Below are positions 34,458 through 43,060 of a stretch of 64,000 bases of DNA, piece by piece; positions within the stretch are counted from its first letter, which is position 1, and the number at the start of each line of letters is the position of its first letter. The notes beneath the pieces were generated by a model. That model did no database searches. It worked only from the letters and a program-made list of their open reading frames with translations, and was not told the origin of the DNA. The stretch comes from Aquiflexum lacus. Its GTDB lineage: Bacteria > Bacteroidota > Bacteroidia > Cytophagales > Cyclobacteriaceae. The position numbers and the translations under genes are program-made. The stretch spans positions 25,057-89,056 of the forward strand of contig NZ_JABFHF010000024.1 in the NCBI RefSeq assembly GCF_015476655.1, in the 5' to 3' direction.

Positions 34458-36155
34458 TCAATACCCCACTGCTGCCCCATCTTTGCTGGCCGAATCAGCC
34501 CCACCTACATATACTTTCAATCTTGGATCGTAAGTGATTCCCATCAATACGCCCAGATTGTTAACTGGCCTCAACTTATGCCCCATCAGCTCAAGTGCAT
34601 AACGGGTATCGGGGGACATGAGATGCCTTTCGTATCGGATTTCGTCGGGTAGCCATTGGTGATGGATTTTCATGGCTTCAATGGCTTTGTCGATTCTCAT
34701 GTCATACTCCAATACATTGAGAACAGTCTGAAAAACGGTATTGATAATTGTCCTTCCTCCCGGACTTCCGATGATCAGATAGGGCTTGCCATCTTTGGCC
34801 ACAATGGTGGGTGTCATGCTGGACAACATTCTTTTTTCTGGAGCGATAAGATTGGGATTGGAACCGATTTGGCCACGGCTGTTGGTCACTCCGGCTACAG
34901 GGTTGAAGTCGCCCATTTCATTGTTGAAAATAAAACCCAATTTGGAGGAGCCCATTTTTACCCCGTAGGAATGCTCAAGGGTATAGGTCAGGGAAACTGC
35001 ATTGCCATCCTTGTCCACCACCGAGAAATGGGTCGTACTGCTACCGTCATACAATTGTCCATACTTGGAAGAATCGCTCAGTGAAGCTTTGGTCATGTCA
35101 ATATTATCAAAACGCTTTTTGGCAAATTCTTTTGAAAGCAGCCTATCCAAGGGTAAATCGGGATTGAAATCAGGGTCACCCAAATGTTCCGCCCGATCTG
35201 CAAAAGCCCGCTTCATCGCCTCTCCGACCAAGTGTACATAGGCAGTGGAATTGAACTCAATTTTATTGAGATCAGCCAATTCCATCAGGTTCATCATTTC
35301 AATTAGGGCTACCCCGCCTGAACTCGGTGGAGGCATGGAGTAGATTTCGAAATCTTTGTAGGTACCTTTTAGGGGTTTGCGTTCTATGGCGTTATATTTT
35401 GCCAAGTCTTCTTTGGTGATAATTCCACCTTTGGCTTTCATGTATGCTTCGATTTCTTCCGCTACAGGACCTAAATAAAATCCATTATGCCCATGATCAC
35501 GGATCAAAGAAAGGGTATTGGCCAATGCCTGCTGTTTCCAGATTTCTCCCGGTTGGATGACTAAACCTTCGTCGTTCCGAAAATAATTTTTCATGATGTC
35601 ATACGATTCATCCATTTCGGACATTCGAAGTGCCACCTGATACAATCCCCAAGTCATGGGAAATCCATTCCCGGCCAAGTTGACCGCAGGTTGGACCAAA
35701 TCAGCCCAAGGTAAACTCCCGTACTTTTGATGTGCCAGATACAAACCGGCAACGGTTCCCGGAACACCTACCGCCTTGATGGTTTCATGGTTGGAACCTT
35801 CAATTAGGTTTCCATTGCTATCCTGAAACAGATCAGGAGTTGCCTTCAAGGGTGCTTTTTCCCTAAAATCAAAAGTGGTCACCTCTCCGTCAGATTTCAT
35901 CAAAACAATAAATCCTCCTCCGCCGACATTCCCTGCTTCGGGATGGGTTACCGCCAAGGCAAATGCCGTTGCGATGCTTGCATTAATGGCGTTTCCTCCT
36001 TTTTTCAAAATATCAATCCCAACTTCTGAGGCTAAGACATTGTCTGAAACGACCATTCCGTTTTTGCCGTAAGTTTGGGCATTTACGGCGGAATAAGAAC
36101 AAATAAAAATAGGCAGGTAGAGTATTTGTAAAAGGGCGACATTAAGTTTTTTCAT
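34458..36155 (-). CDS. ggt: Gamma-glutamyltransferase
   Basis: The protein has 565 residues with a signal peptide ending SAVNAQT, so it is periplasmic. The precursor cleaves itself before Thr374 (GSSTTHFSVVDKDGNAVS), which becomes the nucleophile of the small subunit. GNVGGGGFIVLM in the large subunit and SSMTPTIV / GSPGGRTIINTV in the small subunit are family signatures. It hydrolyses glutathione and transfers its gamma-glutamyl group. Length is normal. Confidence 0.95.
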   Translation of the reverse strand: MKKLNVALLQILYLPIFICSYSAVNAQTYGKNGMVVSDNVLASEVGIDILKKGGNAINASIATAFALAVTHPEAGNVGGGGFIVLMKSDGEVTTFDFREKAPLKATPDLFQDSNGNLIEGSNHETIKAVGVPGTVAGLYLAHQKYGSLPWADLVQPAVNLAGNGFPMTWGLYQVALRMSEMDESYDIMKNYFRNDEGLVIQPGEIWKQQALANTLSLIRDHGHNGFYLGPVAEEIEAYMKAKGGIITKEDLAKYNAIERKPLKGTYKDFEIYSMPPPSSGGVALIEMMNLMELADLNKIEFNSTAYVHLVGEAMKRAFADRAEHLGDPDFNPDLPLDRLLSKEFAKKRFDNIDMTKASLSDSSKYGQLYDGSSTTHFSVVDKDGNAVSLTYTLEHSYGVKMGSSKLGFIFNNEMGDFNPVAGVTNSRGQIGSNPNLIAPEKRMLSSMTPTIVAKDGKPYLIIGSPGGRTIINTVFQTVLNVLEYDMRIDKAIEAMKIHHQWLPDEIRYERHLMSPDTRYALELMGHKLRPVNNLGVLMGITYDPRLKVYVGGADSASKDGAAVGY

Positions 36156-36301
36156 TGTGTGCGGGAGTTAAATACAAGAATTTAAATTTTTGATTGATTT
36201 CTACGAATTTGTGCATACAAAATATGGCGCTTAATGCTATCTGAACATATTTACTATATTTTTATTTAGGGAAATTGACTAATAATAATTTGAAGTAATA
36301 T

Positions 36302-37051
36302 ATGTTAAAAAAACTGATATTTCTGGTCTTGGTGATGATACCAACTTTTGTTTTTTCCCAAATAGAAAGTATTGAACAGAAGCCATTGCAAAACACCATT
36401 CGATATAATTTATCTAAACCTACCATCCTAGGGTTTGGAAATATCATTTTTGGATATGAACGGATTATCAGTGAAACTAGGAGTTTTAGCTTGGATTTTG
36501 GTTTTAATCGAATGCCAGCATTTGACAATGAAGGAAATGAAAATGATATGATTAGTCTATTGCCAGGTGGTAAAAATAACGGAATTCACTTTTCAGCAGA
36601 TTACAGGTTTTACTTAAAGTCAGAAAATAAATTCAAGGCCCCGCGGGGAGTTTATATAGGTCCATACTATTCCTTTAATACCTTCAATAAAGGCAAGAAT
36701 TGGAATCTAACGACAACAAATTTTGATGGAATAGTGGGGACTGATTTGGGGATACGTTACCACACTATTGGAGCTGAGCTTGGCTATCAATTTCAACTTT
36801 CAAAGAGGCTCGTTTTGGATTTTGTGCTTTTTGGACCAGGGATTGGGTTTTATAAACTTGATGTGGATTTCAATTCTACGCTCGATCCGGAGGATTCTGC
36901 TCTAGTTTTAGAACATATAAACGAATTATTGTCGAATAAACTGCCTGGATTTAACACATTGATCGATGGTAGTGGTTTTGAAAAAACAGGGACTGTGAAG
37001 GCTGGTGCTTTTGGGTACAGGCTTTCGATAAATATTGGATATAGGTTTTAG
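36302..37051 (+). CDS. Exported outer-membrane protein (DUF3575-like)
   Basis: The protein has 249 residues with a signal peptide ending TFVFSQ. Beta-strand pattern with FGYERIISETRSFSLDFGFN, ADYRFYLKSENKF, GVYIGPYYSFN, AELGYQFQLSKRLVLDFVLFGPGIG and a terminal strand LSINIGYRF ending in Phe, as outer-membrane barrels do. This is the layout of DUF3575-type small barrels. The function is unknown. Confidence 0.75.
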   Translation: MLKKLIFLVLVMIPTFVFSQIESIEQKPLQNTIRYNLSKPTILGFGNIIFGYERIISETRSFSLDFGFNRMPAFDNEGNENDMISLLPGGKNNGIHFSADYRFYLKSENKFKAPRGVYIGPYYSFNTFNKGKNWNLTTTNFDGIVGTDLGIRYHTIGAELGYQFQLSKRLVLDFVLFGPGIGFYKLDVDFNSTLDPEDSALVLEHINELLSNKLPGFNTLIDGSGFEKTGTVKAGAFGYRLSINIGYRF

Positions 37052-37080
37052 CTATTGTAATTTTAGACAAATCAAACGGT

Positions 37081-37108
37081 CAATTAAATCCTTAAATAGA
37101 TTTAATTG
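37081..37108. terminator. Hairpin between convergent genes
   Basis: CAATTAAATC at 37081-37090 pairs perfectly with GATTTAATTG at 37099-37108, with an 8-nt loop. It sits between the stop codons of the barrel gene and the AraC-type gene and overlaps the 3' end of the latter. The stem is AT-only apart from its ends and has no clear T-run, so its strength as a terminator is doubtful. Confidence 0.4.
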
Positions 37109-38292
37109 GGTTCAATCTTATTTTCCAATTTTGTGGATTTCAAGTATTGGGAGGGAGGCATATTTTTAAACTTTTTAAAAGCGGCAATGAAGGTGTTTCG
37201 ATTGGAAAACCCACATTCTTTGGCAATGGCTTCCAGGGTGATATTTTTAAAATCCTCTGACTCCATCATGCTACAACATTCTTCGATTCTCCTGGAATTT
37301 ACTAAATCCAGAAAAGTGGTGCCCAAAACTTTATTGATATGTTGCGATAATAGGTAAAAGGGAATTCCTGAATCTTTGGACATTTCATGAATCGAGTAAT
37401 TCTTTTGCAGGTATTTTTTTGAGTTGTCCAATATTTCTTTCAGCTGACTTTCTATGAATAGCTTTTTTTCATCCGAAATTCTATCAATCTCCAAACTTTT
37501 GGAATCTGCTTTTTCACTCACTGGTTCAAGAAATTTTTCATTGGGTCCGTAAAGAACATTTGGAAAAAATAAAATAGTTATACCACTAACTAGGATAAGT
37601 ACTCCTCCCGTTAAATGAATTAAATCAAAAATAATTTTTTCATCAGTAGACCAAAAAAAGAAGAGATAAGGAATGACAATTATTGAAAAAGAGGATAAAT
37701 ATATTTTCATCCAAATAAGCCATTCTTTTCCAAAAGGATTCTTTTTCATTGAAAACAAACTCCCATGCTTACGGATCATACGAATTGACAAGATCCAATA
37801 TACAGCTATCAGCAATGTTCTTCCTTGGGTGTAAAAAAACGGAGAAAAAATTCTGCTTTGGTTAAAATTTACAAATGTTAATGGGTTATTTATTTCCGAT
37901 TGAATCAAATGAACTTTTTCCTCCAAGCCTGTCAAAAATAAAACCGGGAAAAAATCGATCAAATAAATGGTAACAGGTAAGAAATGTAAGAGATCCACCC
38001 ATTTGAATTTTGGATCTGAACATACTTTTTGAACATATAGATAGGCAAGTGGAGCAAATAATAGCCCCGCTATATTTCCGGTTCTATACAGATGGGGGAT
38101 AGATATGTGATATCCAGTATAAATCAAAAACACTAAAAATAAGGCATAGGATAAAAACAGATAGGACAATCCAATCAGGACATTAGCTTTTATTTTTTTT
38201 ATTCCAAATGATATCAGAATAATACTGACCATAAAGCCAAAGAATACTGATATAATGTAAATGATTCCTTTCCAGTCTAATGAAAGTTCCAT
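37102..38292 (-). CDS. Membrane-bound AraC-family regulator
   Basis: The protein has 396 residues. About seven membrane helices fill residues 10-260 (IIYIISVFFGFMVSIILISFGI, FLSYALFLVFLIYTGYHI, VDLLHFLPVTIYLIDFFPVLFL and others). The C-terminal 100 residues are an AraC-type double HTH (YSIHEMSKDSGIPFYLLSQHINKVLGTTFLDLVN, then ITLEAIAKECGFSNRNTFIAAFKKFKNMPPSQY). Such 7TM-HTH proteins are common in Bacteroidota and are thought to sense small molecules in the membrane. The target genes are not known. Confidence 0.9.
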   Translation of the reverse strand: MELSLDWKGIIYIISVFFGFMVSIILISFGIKKIKANVLIGLSYLFLSYALFLVFLIYTGYHISIPHLYRTGNIAGLLFAPLAYLYVQKVCSDPKFKWVDLLHFLPVTIYLIDFFPVLFLTGLEEKVHLIQSEINNPLTFVNFNQSRIFSPFFYTQGRTLLIAVYWILSIRMIRKHGSLFSMKKNPFGKEWLIWMKIYLSSFSIIVIPYLFFFWSTDEKIIFDLIHLTGGVLILVSGITILFFPNVLYGPNEKFLEPVSEKADSKSLEIDRISDEKKLFIESQLKEILDNSKKYLQKNYSIHEMSKDSGIPFYLLSQHINKVLGTTFLDLVNSRRIEECCSMMESEDFKNITLEAIAKECGFSNRNTFIAAFKKFKNMPPSQYLKSTKLENKIEPN

Positions 38293-38428
38293 TTTTTCAA
38301 TTTATTTTAAAATTAAAAATGAAACTAGTGAAAAAACAGATAAAATAATATTTAGGGAGCCAATTTTATGTAAATCTGATGGTTATTTAGGAAATAGAAC
38401 AAAACCAAAGCATCGCTCAAATTTCTGC

Positions 38429-39454
38429 TCAAAAATTAAATTCAAATATTATGTTCCAATCCTTAGCCATGTCCACTAGATACCAGCCTTTTTCAGGAGC
38501 GTCATCCATTGCTCTTTTGAGTTTCCCAATATGGGATTCTCTGTCGTAGGCAAATTCTCTTTCAGCATCAGTATGGTGAATAATTATTGCAAAACCATTC
38601 TCATTTTTTGATGATTTGGTATATGCTAACAGTTCATAATCTCCATCAGAATTTCCCGCACTAAATACCGGTTTTTTACCTATATATTGATGAACACCCA
38701 CTGGCTTACCCAGGCCATCATCGATATGGTTAATTTCAGCCTTTTTTATTAGAACAGGCATCCCAAGCGAATCAATTTCATAAACAACCTTGAGGGAACT
38801 GCCGATAACTTGGTGTTTAGGAATATTATAGGTCTCTTCAGAAAAGTTTCTAATAAAATCGACGCCACCACCGGAAACAATAAAACACTTAAATTGATGA
38901 CTTCTCAAATAATCCAACAGTTCTATCATTGGCTGATAAATTAGCTGATTATAAGGTTTGTTGTACTTTGGATGTTTTCTACTTTCAAGCCAATTTTTTA
39001 CTGATTTATCGAATTCAGCGGTTGATATTCCTGCATGTGAGGCCATTATTATTTCCATTAGTGCCCTGTTTCCTCCTTTCAAAGCTTGCTCCAAGTCATT
39101 TTGAAGTATTGACTTAAATGGTTCTTGCTTGGACCATTCAGGATGCTTATGAGCTTCTTTTTTGATAAAATCAATAGCATAAATTAACTGAAAGTACATA
39201 GGCTGTTCAGCCCAAAGTGTACCGTCATTATCAAAGCAGGCTATGCGGTCACTTTCTGGGATGAAGTTTGAATTTCCCTCCTCGGTAGCGTTCTCTACAA
39301 AATTGATTATTGCTGATTTTACATCATTATTATTCCAAGAGGGCAGGGGATTCAACTTATCAGATCTTATTCCTTGTTTTTTTTCCACAGTGGAGGTGTG
39401 GCAAGAAAGCATGCTCAAAAAAGGGAATAGAAATAGGATGAAGAATGTTCGCAC
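38429..39454 (-). CDS. HAD-family phosphatase, lipoprotein
   Basis: The protein has 341 residues. The lipoprotein signal ends FLSMLSC, with Cys18 as lipidation site. The HAD motif I is FDNDGTLWAEQP (Asp75 and Asp77), motif II FIVSGGGVDFIR, then GKPVGVHQYIGKKPVFSAGNSDGDYELL as motifs III/IV. The layout is that of phosphoserine-phosphatase-like HAD enzymes located in the envelope, as found in many Bacteroidota. The substrate is unknown. Confidence 0.88.
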   Translation of the reverse strand: MRTFFILFLFPFLSMLSCHTSTVEKKQGIRSDKLNPLPSWNNNDVKSAIINFVENATEEGNSNFIPESDRIACFDNDGTLWAEQPMYFQLIYAIDFIKKEAHKHPEWSKQEPFKSILQNDLEQALKGGNRALMEIIMASHAGISTAEFDKSVKNWLESRKHPKYNKPYNQLIYQPMIELLDYLRSHQFKCFIVSGGGVDFIRNFSEETYNIPKHQVIGSSLKVVYEIDSLGMPVLIKKAEINHIDDGLGKPVGVHQYIGKKPVFSAGNSDGDYELLAYTKSSKNENGFAIIIHHTDAEREFAYDRESHIGKLKRAMDDAPEKGWYLVDMAKDWNIIFEFNF

Positions 39455-39579
39455 GGGGGTATATTAAAGAAATATGATTACCCGCTTTGATAAAAGAAGG
39501 CAGAAAGCCTTTCCTTTACCAGCGGATAATCATATAAGGGTTATAAAATTTTTTTTTAAGGAGTGATTAATTATCGATG

Positions 39580-41139
39580 TTATCTGGCCCCTATGGTTGA
39601 TTTTAGTTTCTCTTCAATCTTGCTCAAATTAAAAGAACCAGGACTCTGTGATGGCGGGTAGTCTGCCATGGTTTGCAAGAACCTTGCAGCCAAGCCTTGT
39701 ATAGGCACTATGACAAAAGGACGATCCAAAAACCAGTCATCATAGGTATTAGAATTGTGCTGTGCTTTTTCGAAAGGATCTCTTCTTAAGTTGAAAAGCA
39801 AAGGCACTCTTAATTCCGTAAATGGTTCACGCCAAACTCCAAAGGCCTGACCGCGGTTTTCCAAGAATACTACTTTCCAATCGTTATATCGGGCAGCAAC
39901 TATTTCTCCATCGTCATTTACGTACCAAAATTCGTTTCGTGGAGATTGGTCTACCTTACCGGTCAGATAATCCAGTTGATTGTATCCGTCAATATAGTTT
40001 TTATATGTTCTACCGATGGCTTTATATCCATTCTTGATTTTTTCAGCAACATTTGCATCTCCGCCTGCTGCGGCAAAGGTTGGTAACCAATCCTCATGAG
40101 ATACAATGCCATTGTAAGTAACATCTGCAGGAATTTTGCCAGGCCACCTTACAAATGTTGGAACACGGTATGCGCCTTCCCAATTCGAATTTTTCTCAGA
40201 TCTGTATGGTGTGGTTCCTGCATCAGGCCAAGTATTATAGTGCGGGCCGTTATCAGTGGAATACATGACAATGGTATTGTCAGCTATTCCAAGTTCGTCG
40301 AGAAGATCAATAAGTTCACCAACATGCAAATCATGTTCTACCATGCCATCACCGTATTCATCCTGTCCGCTAATTCCTAGATTTTCCTCTTTAATATGGG
40401 TCCTGAAATGCATACGCGTGCCATTCCACCATGTAAAGAAAGGTTTACCCTCAGCAACTTGTTTCTTTATAAACTCTTTTGCAGCCGCAACAGTCTCATC
40501 ATCGATGGTTTCCATTCGTTTCTTGGTCAATGGCCCTGTATCTGAAATTCTTTGGCCACCCTTTCCATCAGCCCATGAGTGAATTACACCCCGCGGGCCG
40601 AACTGCTCTAGAAATGTCTTTCCGTTTTTTAATACCAAATCTCTAGGGTAATCTCGGTTTTCCGGCTCTTCTTCGGCGTTGAGGTGGTATAAATTACCAA
40701 GAAATTCATCCCAACCATGATTTGTAGGAAGATGTTCATCCAAATCTCCTTGATGGTTTTTACCAAACTGTCCAGTGCTATAGCCCAAACTTTTCATAAC
40801 AGCCGCTATCGTTATGTCTGTGGTTTGCCAGCCTTGTGTAGCTCCCGGCAATCCGACCTTAGTCATTCCCGTTCTAACCGGCACATTTCCTCCAATGAAT
40901 GCAGCTCGACCTGCTGTACAACTTTGTTGGGCATAATAGTCGGTGAATGATGCGCCTTCCTTTGCTATTCTGTCAATATTGGGCGTCTTGTAACCCATCA
41001 TTCCCCTATTGTTGTGACTGATGTTCCAAGTCCCAATGTCATCACCCCAAATAACTAGAATATTTGGTTTTTTATTTTGGGAAAAACCGATGCTCGAAAA
41101 CATCAGCATGAATAAAATCAAAAAGACATGTTTTTTCAT
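39580..41139 (-). CDS. Arylsulfatase-type sulfatase, exported
   Basis: The protein has 519 residues with a signal peptide ending SIGFSQ. IWGDDIGTWN gives the metal-binding Asp pair, and the sulfatase signature SCTAGRAA carries Cys74, the residue oxidised to formylglycine. CxAxR is a less common form than CxPxR but still a valid signature. MYSTDNGPHYNTWPDAGTTPYRSEKNSNWEGAYRVP holds the C-terminal metal ligands and is typical of the family. Substrate (sulfated polysaccharide or aryl sulfate) cannot be told. No formylglycine-generating enzyme is in the window. Confidence 0.92.
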   Translation of the reverse strand: MKKHVFLILFMLMFSSIGFSQNKKPNILVIWGDDIGTWNISHNNRGMMGYKTPNIDRIAKEGASFTDYYAQQSCTAGRAAFIGGNVPVRTGMTKVGLPGATQGWQTTDITIAAVMKSLGYSTGQFGKNHQGDLDEHLPTNHGWDEFLGNLYHLNAEEEPENRDYPRDLVLKNGKTFLEQFGPRGVIHSWADGKGGQRISDTGPLTKKRMETIDDETVAAAKEFIKKQVAEGKPFFTWWNGTRMHFRTHIKEENLGISGQDEYGDGMVEHDLHVGELIDLLDELGIADNTIVMYSTDNGPHYNTWPDAGTTPYRSEKNSNWEGAYRVPTFVRWPGKIPADVTYNGIVSHEDWLPTFAAAGGDANVAEKIKNGYKAIGRTYKNYIDGYNQLDYLTGKVDQSPRNEFWYVNDDGEIVAARYNDWKVVFLENRGQAFGVWREPFTELRVPLLFNLRRDPFEKAQHNSNTYDDWFLDRPFVIVPIQGLAARFLQTMADYPPSQSPGSFNLSKIEEKLKSTIGAR

Positions 41140-41401
41140 AGTTTAATAATTAGATTTTTGGTAAATGTTACTTTGGTTTATTGATATTGGAATCGTTACA
41201 CACGCAATGGGTCGAAATTATTTTTGAGATGATAATAATCTTCAAAAGTAATTATTGAGGTAAGCCCTTACATGTTAAGCAGCTTTGAAGATGTTAATAT
41301 TGAATCAAATTGGGCGGATATGTCAATCACCAAAGTTTGTGACCTTAATGTTACCGCTTTGATTTAATTATGATTTGTATTGAGAATCGTTGGATAATTT
41401 T

Positions 41402-42049
41402 TTACTTTTTAACTTCAATCACTCCTTCTTTTATCATCTGTTTTACAACTACCTCAGCAAAATCATACACATCTTTTTGCATTTGCGTAGGGTCAGTGGT
41501 TTTGGATTGTGCTGACCATATCAAATTCTGGTCTTTTGAATCGTACATATTGATTTCAGCATAAAAATTCTTCTCAGTATCATAGTAGCCTGGGGAATAC
41601 ATCATAGGACTATACATAGAATAGTAGCCACCAAATCTCATGTATCCACCTCCATACATCATGGGGTTGTAATAATTAGTCCCGGGGACATACCGTGTTT
41701 CATTGGTCTGATCAATAATTGCTATTGTCATTATTGCATCATGACCGCTTTGGTAAATCTTTTCTGCTAAGAAACTCTTTCTTTCTTCAAGGTTTAAATC
41801 AGCAGGAACCTTAACATTTAATGAACTGCTCGCATGAATTCCTTTTTCTTCCAAGATATTGTCAACGTCGTCCTCTATGGTCTGCTTCAAAATGAAATCA
41901 TCACTAATCAGGGCATACACAAAAATATTTTTGTATTTGTCACTATTTAGATCAGGGCTTTTCCATGAACCAATAATTTTCGAAGAAGAGGTACAGCCGA
42001 AATGAAATAAAAAAATACCTCCTAATAGTATTGTAAATTGTTTTTTCAT
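41402..42049 (-). CDS. Lipoprotein of unknown function (DUF4136-like)
   Basis: The protein has 215 residues. The lipoprotein signal ends LFHFGC (Cys19). SSKIIGSWKSPDLNSDKYKNIFVYAL begins the mature part; the middle has a Tyr/Met/Gly-rich segment (YYNPMMYGGGYMRFGGYYSMY). The C-terminal LIWSAQSKTTDPTQMQKDVYDFAEVVVKQM resembles DUF4136 proteins. No enzymatic motif is visible. Confidence 0.65.
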   Translation of the reverse strand: MKKQFTILLGGIFLFHFGCTSSSKIIGSWKSPDLNSDKYKNIFVYALISDDFILKQTIEDDVDNILEEKGIHASSSLNVKVPADLNLEERKSFLAEKIYQSGHDAIMTIAIIDQTNETRYVPGTNYYNPMMYGGGYMRFGGYYSMYSPMMYSPGYYDTEKNFYAEINMYDSKDQNLIWSAQSKTTDPTQMQKDVYDFAEVVVKQMIKEGVIEVKK

Positions 42050-42517
42050 GAGATGAATTGAATGAACACGTATTTATGATTTGAGGGGACAAACCTACTC
42101 ATTACTTTAATTTCAAAGACTTCATTAAAAAGGTATTATGTTAAAATTGAACCAAATTTGGCTCATTGCTTTATCGATTCTTTCGAACCTTTATTTGTGT
42201 TTTTAATACCTGAGATACTTTCCCTGCGGGACAATCCTTCCTAATGGAATAGAAATCATAATTTAATTCCACTCTTGGTATTTTTAAAATTCAAGGCGCG
42301 ACGGCTTACTATTTCAATATGATAACTCAATTTTACTTTGGTTATGATCTTCAGCCTGCCGGATGTTCCAAAAAATAGTTGAAGGGTTAAAAATTTAAGA
42401 GAGCTTTGAAAGAATTAAATCAAATTGAGCAGATTAGTCCCAATTACAGGGTAGGGTAAAGCGACCGGGTTTTAAATTTGTATCAAATTTAATTTCAACT
42501 CATTCAAACAATTTTAC
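42050..42517. other. Intergenic region without recognised gene
   Basis: This 468-bp spacer separates divergent genes. TAAATTTG at 42473-42480 fits the -7 promoter consensus for the gene at 42518, without an obvious -33 partner. Nothing else is recognisable. Confidence 0.4.
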
Positions 42518-42907
42518 ATGAAAAATTTTCTCTTAATTCTAGTTTTTACAATTGGATTTATTTATTCCCACCAAACTTCTGCTCAAAAGTTAAAATTACC
42601 TGGAGCTGATTTATCGTCTCAAGTTCTGAATGCGGTAAACAAGGTAGACAAATTGGGGCTTTCGGGCGATCAGGAAGCCAAATTGAAGACTCACAATAAA
42701 AGTTTCGTTGATGATGTCTTCGGTGTACTCAATGGTAACCTTTCTGACGATGCCAAGAAAACCAAGTTTCTTGATCTTAAAAACATCAGGCAGAATTTTC
42801 TTATGAATCTATTGGGGGATCAGCTTACAGGAAATTACAATAAGGGGGTCTCGGGATTGTTAAAACCCTTGAAGAAGCAGCTGGGATTGGCCGCATTGGC
42901 TTTCTAA
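42518..42907 (+). CDS. Small exported protein of unknown function
   Basis: The protein has 129 residues with a signal peptide ending HQTSAQ. The mature part (KLKLPGADLSSQVLNAVNKVDKLGL ... GLLKPLKKQLGLAALAF) is helical and could resemble the small periplasmic helical proteins that follow growth of alpha-helices around LSGDQEAKLKTHNKSFVDDV. No known domain is evident. A strong hairpin follows the gene. Confidence 0.7.
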   Translation: MKNFLLILVFTIGFIYSHQTSAQKLKLPGADLSSQVLNAVNKVDKLGLSGDQEAKLKTHNKSFVDDVFGVLNGNLSDDAKKTKFLDLKNIRQNFLMNLLGDQLTGNYNKGVSGLLKPLKKQLGLAALAF

Positions 42908-42956
42908 AATTTCTTGAGATAGACATCAAATTAAATCCCAATTTTTTTATATAGTG

Positions 42957-43003
42957 GCTTTCAGTGTACCGTAACCTGTTATGGGTTATCGTACACTGAA
43001 AGC
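42957..43003. terminator. Bidirectional hairpin between convergent genes
   Basis: Arms 42957-42976 and 42984-43003 (beginning GCTTTCAGTGTAC) pair over 20 nt with two mismatches around a 7-nt loop. It lies between the stops of the genes at 42518 (plus) and 43061 (minus). The T-run is weak on both sides, but position supports a terminator. Confidence 0.65.
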
Positions 43004-43060
43004 TTCACTTTTATTGATTTTTAAATTACTCATTGTAAACCCTCATTTTGACACTCATTA